This document shows positions 37,805-45,968 of a stretch of DNA of 64,000 nucleotides, in pieces; positions within the stretch are counted from its first letter, which is position 1; each line of letters starts with the position of its first letter. Made by a program: the position numbers and the translations under genes. The stretch is from Duganella sp. CF458 (GTDB taxonomy: Bacteria > Pseudomonadota > Gammaproteobacteria > Burkholderiales > Burkholderiaceae_D): assembly GCF_900113115.1 (NCBI RefSeq), contig NZ_FOOF01000010.1:1-64000 (forward strand), read 5' to 3'. The notes under the pieces were generated by a model that was given only the letters and a program-made list of their open reading frames with translations, did no database searches and was not told where the DNA came from.

Positions 37805-37990
37805 GAATAGAAGGAGCGGAGAGCCGTCAACGAGTCTCGTGATGCGTGAGCGGACTATGCGTGGGAACGCAATGCGGCTCATGCGGCGAAATGCAGAACA
37901 TCAAACATCCCGCGGGGTAACCCCGCAGAGGCTGTCCCTGCACGAGGCAAAGACAGGCCGGCTTGGCGGTTCCGCCCCGCCGACACAGTA
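37805..37990 (-). ncRNA. Structured leader upstream of the reverse transcriptase, candidate retron-type RNA
   Basis: Four hairpins lie in the gap before the RT gene: 37965-37976 (GGCGG/CCGCC), 37932-37956 (10-bp stem, loop CTCGT on the minus strand), 37912-37926 (GCGGGG-TTA-CCCCGC) and 37858-37871 (TGCGT/ACGCA). The 10-bp stem is fully paired only if transcribed on the minus strand, where two positions become G-U pairs. This matches the RT direction. No long msd-like stem or clear a1/a2 pair was found, so retron RNA identity is a hypothesis. Confidence 0.45.
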
Positions 37991-38024
37991 GGTTAAATTT
38001 GCTTGAAGGTCAACATCGTGACGA

Positions 38025-38744
38025 TTACTGCGTCACTGGAGTCGCGTCGAGCTGCACGCTTTGCAGGAACACCTGCGAATACGACTCGAAGCCGGAATCG
38101 ATGCCCAGGATAATCCACACCGCGCCATTCGCATCGGTCGTCACCTTCTGGGCCTTTTCGCTCTTCACGGTCTTGCTGGCATACGACACCGCAGTACCGC
38201 AAGCCTGGCCATTGGCAATATTACCGATCACCTGCGCATCCTTGCCGCCACCACCCTGGTTGCCGCGATCGATGTTCATGCGAATCTCATTATTGACTGT
38301 CATTGCTTTTGGTTCCGTGGCGGTGGCGCCTGCAAAAACCCACACGGCTTCGCCCGGCGCGCCGCCCACACCCATACAACCGGTCTGCGCGTTGCTGGCA
38401 AGCTTGAGCGAGAAATTGATGTTGTAAGTGGTGTTCTTTTCCAGTCCGAAGAACTGCTTCTTCACGAACAGGAACAGGTCGTCGCTGCGATTGGTGCCGC
38501 CAACCAGGTAGCCCTTGCCGGTCAGCGGGGCAGGCAGGGAGCGCTGCTCGAATACGACATTGGTCGGCGCGGTCTCCGGCGTGTAATCGGAGGAACTGCC
38601 GGTCCAGCCGGTAACGCCATCCTTGTCGAAGTCCACCGTCGCCGAGACCTGCTTGGGCCCTTTGTCGGTCTCGTTGCCACCACCGCACGCGGCCAGCACA
38701 GACAGCATGGCGACGGAGACGCCGGTTTTCAGGATTGTTTTCAT
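38025..38744 (-). CDS. Putative lipoprotein, carbohydrate-binding-like, unknown
   Basis: 239 residues. The signal peptide ends at the lipobox LAAC followed by GGGNETDKG. The mature part is beta-rich with four Cys (two in QTGCMGV and GQACGTAV) and aromatic residues (DGVTGWTGSSSDY, KNTTYNINFSLKL). It resembles jelly-roll/CBM-like folds. No catalytic motif is seen. It sits upstream of the RT leader on the same strand. A ribosome-binding site (AAGGGCAG) precedes the ATG. Confidence 0.7.
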   Translation of the reverse strand: MKTILKTGVSVAMLSVLAACGGGNETDKGPKQVSATVDFDKDGVTGWTGSSSDYTPETAPTNVVFEQRSLPAPLTGKGYLVGGTNRSDDLFLFVKKQFFGLEKNTTYNINFSLKLASNAQTGCMGVGGAPGEAVWVFAGATATEPKAMTVNNEIRMNIDRGNQGGGGKDAQVIGNIANGQACGTAVSYASKTVKSEKAQKVTTDANGAVWIILGIDSGFESYSQVFLQSVQLDATPVTQ

Positions 38745-38793
38745 TGACTGCCCTTCTCACAAAAGTTTTTGGAAAACCAATTGTAAAAAGGAC

Positions 38794-38818
38794 CAAAGGC
38801 GCCGGGATGGCGCCTTTG
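38794..38818 (-). terminator. Terminator of the LplT-PlsC fusion gene
   Basis: CAAAGGCGCC, loop of 5, GGCGCCTTTG, a perfect 10-bp stem. On the minus strand a T-rich stretch (GGTCCTTTTT) follows. It lies 45 bases past the stop of the fusion gene. Confidence 0.65.
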
Positions 38819-38862
38819 TATGTAGAGGTATGTAGCCCTCCCAGACCATTGACTACATTTTT

Positions 38863-40749
38863 CTACTTCCAGTCACCGCGCAGTTCTGCTACCTGGCGAT
38901 ACAGCAGTTCCGGGCTCACTTCCGTAGGTTCGACTGGTTGGCCAACCGCCAGCGAGAGGTGCGAACGGAAGCCTTTGCGGAAGGCGCGTTCCAGCAGGCC
39001 GTCCTTGCTGCGGCTAAGCAGGTGACCCCACAGGCCGCGCAGCGCCATTGGGATCACTGGCACTTGGGTGCGCTCGATGATCTTGCTGATGCCACCCTTG
39101 AACTCATTCATCTCGCCGGTGCTGGTCAGCTTACCTTCCGGGAATATGCAAACCAGCTCGCCCTCATGCAGTGCTTGCGCGATATCGACAAAGGCCTTCT
39201 CCATCAGCCATGGGTCTTCCTTGGCAGGCGCAATCGGAATCGCCTTGGCGGTACGGAAGATCCAGCCGAAGAACGGAGTCTTGAAAATACGGTGGTCCAT
39301 CACGAAGCGGATCGGGCGCGGGCTGGCGGCCACGATCACGAGCGCGTCGACATAGCTGACGTGGTTGCACACCAGGACAGCGCCACCCTCTTCGGGAATG
39401 CGATGGGCGTCGACTGTCTTCACGTTGTGCACGGTATGGATCAGGAGCCACGCCAGGAAGCGCATCAGGAATTCAGGCACCAGCGAGAAGATGTACACCG
39501 CCACGATAGCGTTCATGATCGCGGTGGCCAGGAAAACTTCGGGAATAGTGAAGCCCTGGCCCAGCAGCACGATTGCCACGCCGGTTGCCACCACCATGAA
39601 CAGCGCGTTCATGATATTCATGCCGGCAATGGTGCGCGACAGGTGCTGCGGGTCGGCGCGCAACTGGATCAGCGCGAACAGTGGGACGATGAAGAAGCCG
39701 CCGAACACGCCGATCATCACCACGTCGAAGATGATGCGCCATGCGCCAGGCAGCATCGCCATGGCATAGGCATTCACTTCGCCGGGCGCGCCGTAGCCCT
39801 GGCTTGCCAGGTACAGGTCGATGCCGAACACCGACAGGCCGATGGAGCCGAACGGCACCAGGCCGATTTCCACCTTGCGGCCGGAGAGCTTTTCGCACAG
39901 CAGCGAGCCGGCGCCGATACCCAGCGAGAACATCGTCAGCAGCAGCACGAAGACACTGTTGTCGCCTTTCAGGTAATCCTTGGCGTATACCGGGAACTGG
40001 GCCAGCACGATCGCGCCGTAGAACCAGAACCAGGAGTTGCCAAGCATCGAGAGGAAAACGGAACGGTTGCCGGCCGAGAAACGCAGGTTGCGGATCGATT
40101 CGGTGAAGGGGTTCCAGTTTACTTTCAGGTCGGGCTGCGGTGCCGGCGTTTTCGGAATGCCGTGCGCAGTGACCAGGCCGACAATCGCAAAGAACACCGT
40201 GGCGACAGCCAGCCAGGTAATGCCGTCCGGCTTGTGGTTGACGATGATCGCGCCGAACACCTGGCCAAGCAGGATGCCGACGAAAGTGCCCATTTCAACG
40301 ATGCCGTTGCCGCCGGTGAGTTCTTCCGGCTTCAGGTGCTGCGGCATATAAGCGTATTTGACAGGGCCAAACAGGGTCGAGTGCATGCCCATGCCGAAGA
40401 CGGCGATCATCAACAGGACCAGCGTGTGGCTGAACCAGCCGATGGCCGCCACGCCCATGATGCCGATCTCCAGCCACTTAATAAAGCGCGCCAGCTTGCC
40501 CTTCTCTACTTTTTCGGCGATCTGGCCGGAGGTGGCCGAGAACAACACGTAGGGCAGGATGAACAGGCCAGGTACCAGGTTGGTGACCAGCGAAGGATCC
40601 AGGGTGGTCCAATTGGATGCCTCGAACGCCAGCGCCACGATCAGGGCGGTTTTGAACAGGTTGTCGTTAAACGCGCCGAGAAACTGGGTCCAGAAAAACG
40701 GTGCGAAACGGCGCTGCTTCAGGAGATCGAACTGGCTGGGATGGCTCAT
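38863..40749 (-). CDS. Fused MFS lysophospholipid transporter and 1-acylglycerol-3-phosphate acyltransferase
   Basis: 628 residues. The N-terminal 420 form a 12-helix MFS domain similar to the LplT lysophospholipid flippase (FAPFFWTQFLGAFNDNLFK is the signature start). The C-terminal 190 are a PlsC-type acyltransferase with the catalytic NHVSYVD (HX4D) and FPEGKLT boxes. The fusion matches Aas/LplT systems that import and re-acylate lysophospholipids. The acyl-ACP synthetase domain found in the three-domain fusions is absent. It probably works in inner-membrane phospholipid repair. It is monocistronic. Confidence 0.9.
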   Translation of the reverse strand: MSHPSQFDLLKQRRFAPFFWTQFLGAFNDNLFKTALIVALAFEASNWTTLDPSLVTNLVPGLFILPYVLFSATSGQIAEKVEKGKLARFIKWLEIGIMGVAAIGWFSHTLVLLMIAVFGMGMHSTLFGPVKYAYMPQHLKPEELTGGNGIVEMGTFVGILLGQVFGAIIVNHKPDGITWLAVATVFFAIVGLVTAHGIPKTPAPQPDLKVNWNPFTESIRNLRFSAGNRSVFLSMLGNSWFWFYGAIVLAQFPVYAKDYLKGDNSVFVLLLTMFSLGIGAGSLLCEKLSGRKVEIGLVPFGSIGLSVFGIDLYLASQGYGAPGEVNAYAMAMLPGAWRIIFDVVMIGVFGGFFIVPLFALIQLRADPQHLSRTIAGMNIMNALFMVVATGVAIVLLGQGFTIPEVFLATAIMNAIVAVYIFSLVPEFLMRFLAWLLIHTVHNVKTVDAHRIPEEGGAVLVCNHVSYVDALVIVAASPRPIRFVMDHRIFKTPFFGWIFRTAKAIPIAPAKEDPWLMEKAFVDIAQALHEGELVCIFPEGKLTSTGEMNEFKGGISKIIERTQVPVIPMALRGLWGHLLSRSKDGLLERAFRKGFRSHLSLAVGQPVEPTEVSPELLYRQVAELRGDWK

Positions 40750-40855
40750 GTTGCGTCACGGGAATAGTGAAAATATCGACAACATACAGCACATTGCGCA
40801 AGCTCTCAACCCGACTTGCCAAAGTATCGGAATTCAATACTTTACGACAGCTGCA

Positions 40856-41026
40856 TCACATGCGTAGCAGCCGGAGCACGGCGCCTGCGAAGCGCAACGC
40901 AGCGCTGGCAAACAGTGGACCTGTCAGCCACGGCAACGGCGCATCAAGCCACCTGCAAAAAAAAGCGGCCAGCAAGCCGGCCGCTAAAGCTTGGAGGAAG
41001 CAACGGTGGCGGGTCAGAAGACCCAC
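40856..41026 (-). pseudogene. Fragment resembling the N-terminus of an AbrB-type membrane protein
   Basis: A short frame whose C-terminal part reads DAPLPWLTGPLFASAALRF, very like the first repeat of AbrB-family membrane proteins (PF05145, P-x-P-W-x-x-G-P-L). It stops after about 56 residues where family members continue for 300 more. It overlaps the end of the ABC ATPase gene, and part of the frame is made by the operon terminator. It is most likely a truncated remnant and possibly a chance frame. Confidence 0.35.
40957..40985 (-). terminator. Terminator of the ABC importer operon
   Basis: On the minus strand AGCGGCC and GGCCGCT form the stem, with CGGCTTGCT-type loop bases, followed by eight T residues. 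It starts 28 bases past the ATPase stop. Confidence 0.88.
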
Positions 41027-42075
41027 AGCTTGTCGGCCGGCAGTTGCAGCCAATACTGGCCGTCCTGCAGGCGGTACTTGGAATGGGCGCGCACGCTGAT
41101 ATCGCCTCGTTTGAACAGGCATTCCCAGCGGTCGCCCAGGTACATGCAGGTGACCAGGGCGAGCTGCAGCGAGTTCTCGACCTGGCTGCCATGCACGCGC
41201 ACCTCTTCAACGCGGATCAGCGGTGCAATCGAATCGCCGCCTTTGCCGCGCGCCGTGGCCTGCAGTTGGTTGCCGGCCACGTCGATCAGCATGCTGTCGC
41301 CTTCGCGCGAAACCAGCGTGCCGGGCAGGCGATTGTTGCTGCCCATGAATTCAGCGGTAAACAAGGTTTCCGGCGTTTCGTACATCGACTGCGGCGTGCC
41401 CTGCTGCTCGATCTTGCCATTATTGAGCAGCAGAATACGGTCGGAGATCGCCATCGCCTCATCCTGGTCGTGCGTCACCATCAGCGCCGACAGGCCAAGA
41501 CGCACGATCAGTTCGCGCAGGAAGGCGCGCGCCTCTTCGCGCAGCTTCGCGTCCAGGTTGGACAGCGGCTCGTCCAGCAGGATCACCGGCGGGTTGTACA
41601 CCAGCGCGCGGGCAATCGCCACGCGCTGTTGCTGGCCGCCCGACAACTGGTGCGGGAAGCGTTCGCCCAGGTGGCCCAGTCCGAGCTGCTTCAGCACCTC
41701 GGTCACGCGGCGGCCGATTTCTTCCTTGTTCATCTTGCGCAGCTTCAGGCCGTAGGCCACGTTCTCCGACACGGTCTTGTGCGGCCACAGCGCATAGGAC
41801 TGGAACACCAGGCCCAGGTTGCGCTGTTCCGCCGGCATTTCAAAGCCTTTGCCGCCATCGAACACGCGGCGCTCGCCGATGTCGATGCAGCCCAGGCGCG
41901 GGCTTTCCAGGCCGGCGACGGCGCGCAGCAGCGTGGTCTTGCCGCTGCCCGAGGGGCCCAGCAGCGCCACCACTTCGCCCTTCTGCAGATGCATCGACAC
42001 GCCCTTCAGGATCGGGTTGGCATGGGTGCCGGTGCCGTAATCCAGGTGCAGGTCTTCGACGGACAGTTCGTTCAT
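41014..42075 (-). CDS. ABC importer ATP-binding protein (FbpC/AfuC family)
   Basis: 353 residues. Walker A is GPSGSGKTTLL, the Q-loop lies in VFQSYALWP, the signature is LSGGQQQR, Walker B is VILLDEPLSNLD and the switch His lies in VTHDQDE. The C-terminal 110 residues form a TOBE regulatory domain. It energises the permease encoded just upstream. The start is uncertain: ATG 42075 was used, and ATG 42093 is also possible. The family is usually called iron(III), but the context here points to another anion. Confidence 0.92.
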   Translation of the reverse strand: MNELSVEDLHLDYGTGTHANPILKGVSMHLQKGEVVALLGPSGSGKTTLLRAVAGLESPRLGCIDIGERRVFDGGKGFEMPAEQRNLGLVFQSYALWPHKTVSENVAYGLKLRKMNKEEIGRRVTEVLKQLGLGHLGERFPHQLSGGQQQRVAIARALVYNPPVILLDEPLSNLDAKLREEARAFLRELIVRLGLSALMVTHDQDEAMAISDRILLLNNGKIEQQGTPQSMYETPETLFTAEFMGSNNRLPGTLVSREGDSMLIDVAGNQLQATARGKGGDSIAPLIRVEEVRVHGSQVENSLQLALVTCMYLGDRWECLFKRGDISVRAHSKYRLQDGQYWLQLPADKLWVF

Positions 42076-42103
42076 TGTGAGGTCTCGTTTCATGATCGTG
42101 GTC

Positions 42104-43888
42104 TCAGTTATGCAGCTTGACGCCGAAGCGCAGCGCGATACCCAGGCCGATGCCGACCAGGGTGATGTTGATAAAGGACAGTGCCGCCACCAGGTCGGTA
42201 GAGCCACCCGCCCACAGCGACACGATCAGCGCGCCAATCACTTCGGTACCCGGCGAGAGCAGGTACACGCCGGTGGAATACTCCCGTTCGAAGATCAGGA
42301 AAATCATCAGCCATGCGCCCAGCAAGCCGTATTTGATCAGCGGCAGGGTCACGTCGCGGGTCACCTGGCCGCGGCGGGCGCCAACCGCGCGCGCCGCTTC
42401 TTCCAGCTCAGGGCCAACCTGCAGCAGCGCAGTGGAAATCAGGCGCATGCCGTAGGCCATCCACACCACCGAATACGCCAGCCACACGGCGAAGATCGTG
42501 GTGCGCAGGCTGCGCAGCGCGGGAATGGCGTGCTCCACCAGCCACGCCGCCAGGCCGTTGTCGGAGCCTTTCAGCATGCCGTCCAGCCAGCTGGGCACGA
42601 ACAGGAACACCCACAGAAAGGCCAGGCCGGCCAGCAGGCCAGGCACTGCACGCGGTACCAGAACGCTGTAGTCCAGGATTCGGGTCAGCAGGTCCGGCTT
42701 GCGGTGCATGGCCAAGGCGATGAAGCTGTAGCAGAAGATCGCCAGGCCGCCGCCGATCACGCCGATCAGCACCGTGTTGATGATGCCGCGGATCAGGGCA
42801 TGCTGTTCGAAGATGTCGCGGAAGTGCTGCAGCGTCAGGACGTCGGCCAGCTTCACGCCCTCGCCCCAGTACTGCACGAAGGAGCGCAGCGCAATGCCGG
42901 ACAGCGGCATGACGATGGTGAACAACAGCCACGCGCCCAACACTGCAAACGCCAGCCACTTCCAGCGGCCCAGCGGCAGTGCCTTGCTGCGCGCGCCCTT
43001 GCCCTTGATCGACACATATTTGTTGGCCGATTTCAGCAGCCAGCGCTGGATCATCACCAGCGGCATGGTCACTGCCACCAGGCACACGGCCACCGCCGCC
43101 ATCAGGTGATAGGACGGCGTACCCAGCTTGTTGGTCAGCTTGTACAGGTAGGTCGGCAGCACCAGGTGGCCCTCCGGGTCGCCCAGTACCAGCACCAGCC
43201 CAAACACTTCGAAGCCGAGGAAGAACACCAGCACGCCCGCGTAGGCCAGCGCCGGCATGATCATCGGCAGCGATACGTTGAACATCACCTGCAGCGGCGA
43301 GGCGCCAGCCACGCGGGCCGCTTCTTCCACGTCCGAACCAAGGCTCTTCAGCGCTGACGACGCGTACAGGTAGACGTGCGGCACGTGGGTCAGGCCGGCA
43401 ATGATCACAATGCTGGTGAAGGAATACACATTCCATGGGATAAAGCCGATCAGGTCTTTCACCCAGGTGGAGTAGAAGCCCACCGGGCCCATCGACACCA
43501 CGTAGCCAAAACCCATCACCATCGGCGACACAAAGATCGGCACCAGCAGCAGCGGGGAGATCCAGCCGCGACCCGGCAGGTCGGTACGCACCATCAGGAA
43601 GGCCAGCATGCCGCCCAACGGCACGGCGATGGCGGCCAGGCCTGCCGCCAGCAGCAAGCCGTTCTTGAACGCCACGGCAAAGTCCGGGTCGTCGAAGATG
43701 AAGCGGAAGGCATCCAGCCCAGCTTCCTTGCCGGGCATGAAGAACGGCGCCGACAGGAAGCTCTGGTAAAAGATCAGGAACAGCGGCAGGAAGATGGCGG
43801 TGCAGGTCAGCACTGCCACAATCCCGCGCGGCCAATTGATGTTGGCAATGCCGGCACGCCCCGTTCCCTGCAAAGTCGCGGTTGTCAT
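42104..43888 (-). CDS. ABC importer permease, fused two-domain (FbpB/AfuB type)
   Basis: 594 residues with about twelve membrane helices in two BPD_transp_1 halves. EAA-loop motifs lie near EEAARVAGASPLQ (first half) and EEAARAVGARRGQ (second half), which contact the ATPase. The ATG at 43888 has AAGGAGC upstream. It follows the binding-protein gene by 10 bases. It forms the transmembrane pathway of the importer. Confidence 0.92.
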   Translation of the reverse strand: MTTATLQGTGRAGIANINWPRGIVAVLTCTAIFLPLFLIFYQSFLSAPFFMPGKEAGLDAFRFIFDDPDFAVAFKNGLLLAAGLAAIAVPLGGMLAFLMVRTDLPGRGWISPLLLVPIFVSPMVMGFGYVVSMGPVGFYSTWVKDLIGFIPWNVYSFTSIVIIAGLTHVPHVYLYASSALKSLGSDVEEAARVAGASPLQVMFNVSLPMIMPALAYAGVLVFFLGFEVFGLVLVLGDPEGHLVLPTYLYKLTNKLGTPSYHLMAAVAVCLVAVTMPLVMIQRWLLKSANKYVSIKGKGARSKALPLGRWKWLAFAVLGAWLLFTIVMPLSGIALRSFVQYWGEGVKLADVLTLQHFRDIFEQHALIRGIINTVLIGVIGGGLAIFCYSFIALAMHRKPDLLTRILDYSVLVPRAVPGLLAGLAFLWVFLFVPSWLDGMLKGSDNGLAAWLVEHAIPALRSLRTTIFAVWLAYSVVWMAYGMRLISTALLQVGPELEEAARAVGARRGQVTRDVTLPLIKYGLLGAWLMIFLIFEREYSTGVYLLSPGTEVIGALIVSLWAGGSTDLVAALSFINITLVGIGLGIALRFGVKLHN

Positions 43889-43898
43889 TGGCTGCTCC

Positions 43899-44981
43899 TT
43901 ATTTCTTGCCGGCGGTTTCTTTCCACTGTTTCAGGAAAGCCATGCGCTTCTGCGGGCCGAGGAACTGCAGCAGGATCGGGTGCACAGGCACGGGCTTGAT
44001 CTTGTCCTGGCCGATCTGCTTGACCAGGTCGGACGACGTGGTTTCGCCAGTCACGTCGGCGCGGATGGCGAACAGTTTGGATTCGTTGGCGATGATGGTC
44101 TGGCCGCGGTGCGACAGGGTGTAGTCCAGCCACAGCTTGGCGGCGTTGACGTTCTTCGCGCCTTTGTTGATGAAGATCACGCGCGACATCACCAGGGTGT
44201 AGTCCTTCGGTAGCTGCACGCCGATCGAAGGGTCGGTCTTGGCACGCACCAGGGCATAGGAACCCAGCACGTTGTAGCCGATCAGGTTTTCGCCGGAGGA
44301 GATGCGCTCCATCATGGTGCCGGTGGAGGACTGCACGCGCACCTTCGCTTCGCCGAAGGCGTTCTCCAGCTCCAGGAATTTCGGGTACTCCTTGGCGTCC
44401 TGGCTCATGAACATGAAGCCGACGCCGGACTTTTCGATATCATAGGTGGTGACCTTGTCCTTGAACTTCGGCTGCTGGATCAGCTTGACGAAGTCGGCGT
44501 GGGTCTGCGGTACTTCCTTGGCATCGACCAGGCGCTTGTTGTAGACAATGGCGGCCGGCTCGAAGGTGGTGCCGTAAGCCTGGTCGTCCCACACCGCCCA
44601 GCCGGGAATCTTGGACGCTTCCACCGATTTGTACTTCAGCGCGTAGCCGTCGGAGGCCAGGCGCATCTGCAAATCCATCGCGGAGGACCACATCACGTCG
44701 GCGGTATTGCCGCCGGCTGCCATCTCGGAGATGAATCGGTTGTATACCTCGGTCGAATTCATGTCGTTGTATTCGACGGTGATGCCCGGGTACATGGCGT
44801 TGAAGTCGCGCACCAGCGGCTGTGCAGCCTTGCTGTCGGTAGCGCCGTACACCACCAACTTGCCCTCTTTCTTTGCCGCCTCGATCACCTTTTGGTAATC
44901 GGCCGGATACCCGGCGGGCGATTGTGCGAATGCGGTGCACGCGAACAGGCCCGCGGCGGCCACCAGGGTCGTCTTGATCAT
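43899..44981 (-). CDS. Periplasmic solute-binding protein of the ABC importer
   Basis: 360 residues. The signal peptide is cleaved near AFAQS. A type II periplasmic binding fold follows (VVYGATDSKAAQPLVRDF, EYNDMNSTEVYNRF, ADVMWSSAMD, YDIEKSGVGF). The adjacent Tyr pair that binds iron in FbpA is not present (GYNVLGSYALVR instead). The ligand is therefore more likely a phosphorylated or carboxylated organic molecule, as in AfuA/PgtC relatives. GGAGA precedes the start. It is the first gene of the ABC operon. Confidence 0.88.
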   Translation of the reverse strand: MIKTTLVAAAGLFACTAFAQSPAGYPADYQKVIEAAKKEGKLVVYGATDSKAAQPLVRDFNAMYPGITVEYNDMNSTEVYNRFISEMAAGGNTADVMWSSAMDLQMRLASDGYALKYKSVEASKIPGWAVWDDQAYGTTFEPAAIVYNKRLVDAKEVPQTHADFVKLIQQPKFKDKVTTYDIEKSGVGFMFMSQDAKEYPKFLELENAFGEAKVRVQSSTGTMMERISSGENLIGYNVLGSYALVRAKTDPSIGVQLPKDYTLVMSRVIFINKGAKNVNAAKLWLDYTLSHRGQTIIANESKLFAIRADVTGETTSSDLVKQIGQDKIKPVPVHPILLQFLGPQKRMAFLKQWKETAGKK

Positions 44982-45010
44982 TTGTGTCTCCTAGATTTTT
45001 TGAGGGATGT

Positions 45011-45955
45011 TTAGCGCACCAGGCCCAGATGGCTGGCGCGTTTGCCGTAATCGTCCACGGCCTTGTGCACATACTCGTTGAGCGCCTGTCCTGTCAGGCT
45101 GAAGGGATATAGTCCCGCTTCCGTCCGCAGCTTTGCGAACTCGGGCGTTGCCATGATGTGTTCGAAGGTTTTCACCCATTGCAGGTAATCGGCATCGGCT
45201 ACCTGAGGTCCCATCCACACACCGCGAATCACCGGCCAGACAAGGTTGTAGCCTTGCTCGCGCGCCGTCGGCACTGCTGAAAGCTTGCCTGGCAGGCGCT
45301 CTTCCGACATCACGGCCAGTACGCGGATCGCGTTGCCGGCCAGGCTGGCTTCCGAGGCATCGCCCGACACGACCTGCACGTAGTTGGCCTGCATTGCGGT
45401 GAAGGACTCGCCGCCGCCTTCCAGCGCCACGAAGCGCAGCACTTTCGGATCCAGGCCTGCCTGGCGCACCAGCAGTGCCACCTTCAGCCAGTCCTGGCTG
45501 CCGATGGTGCCGCTGACGCCGATCAGCACTTTGGAAGGATCGCGTTTGAGCGCTGCCACCAGGTCGCCCAGAGACTTATACGGAGAATCGGCGCGCACTG
45601 CGATCATGCCGTAGTCCGCACCCAACGCCGCTACCCAGCGTACATCGTCCGCCTTGGCCTTGCCGAACTTGCCCTGCGCGAGGTTCAGCAGCGAACCGCC
45701 GGAAAACGCCACCAGGGTGTTCGGTTCGGCGCGGCGCTGCGATACCAGCGAGTGCCATGCCACCGCGCCGATCCCGCCCGGGCGATACACCAGCTTCATG
45801 GACTGGCCGCCCGGCACCGTCGCCAGGCCTTTCTGGGCCAGCTTGCACGTCAGGTCCATCGCGCCGCCCGGTTTGGACGGCACGATGCACTCAGCGGCTT
45901 GCACCTGCCCTGTCAACAGCAGGACCGTAGCGAAGATGGAGAACAGGATCTTCAT
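45011..45955 (-). CDS. Bug/TctC-family tripartite tricarboxylate receptor
   Basis: 314 residues with a signal peptide cleaved near VQAAE. Bug-family hallmarks are the PxKPGGAMD loop near the N-terminus (IVPSKPGGAMDL), YRPGGIGAVA and the later VSGTIGSQD helix start. Bug proteins bind carboxylates such as citrate or aromatic acids. Here no tctA/tctB membrane genes follow. An ABC importer does. It lies 29 bases upstream of the binding-protein gene and 13 bases after the porin. Confidence 0.9.
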   Translation of the reverse strand: MKILFSIFATVLLLTGQVQAAECIVPSKPGGAMDLTCKLAQKGLATVPGGQSMKLVYRPGGIGAVAWHSLVSQRRAEPNTLVAFSGGSLLNLAQGKFGKAKADDVRWVAALGADYGMIAVRADSPYKSLGDLVAALKRDPSKVLIGVSGTIGSQDWLKVALLVRQAGLDPKVLRFVALEGGGESFTAMQANYVQVVSGDASEASLAGNAIRVLAVMSEERLPGKLSAVPTAREQGYNLVWPVIRGVWMGPQVADADYLQWVKTFEHIMATPEFAKLRTEAGLYPFSLTGQALNEYVHKAVDDYGKRASHLGLVR

Positions 45956-45968
45956 GGCTTCATTATTA

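Noticed and set aside
41014..44981. Firm annotation as a ferric-iron uptake operon (afuABC/fbpABC)
   Set aside because: The binding protein lacks the visible iron Tyr pair, no Fur box was seen, and the neighbours are a carboxylate-type TctDE/Bug module.
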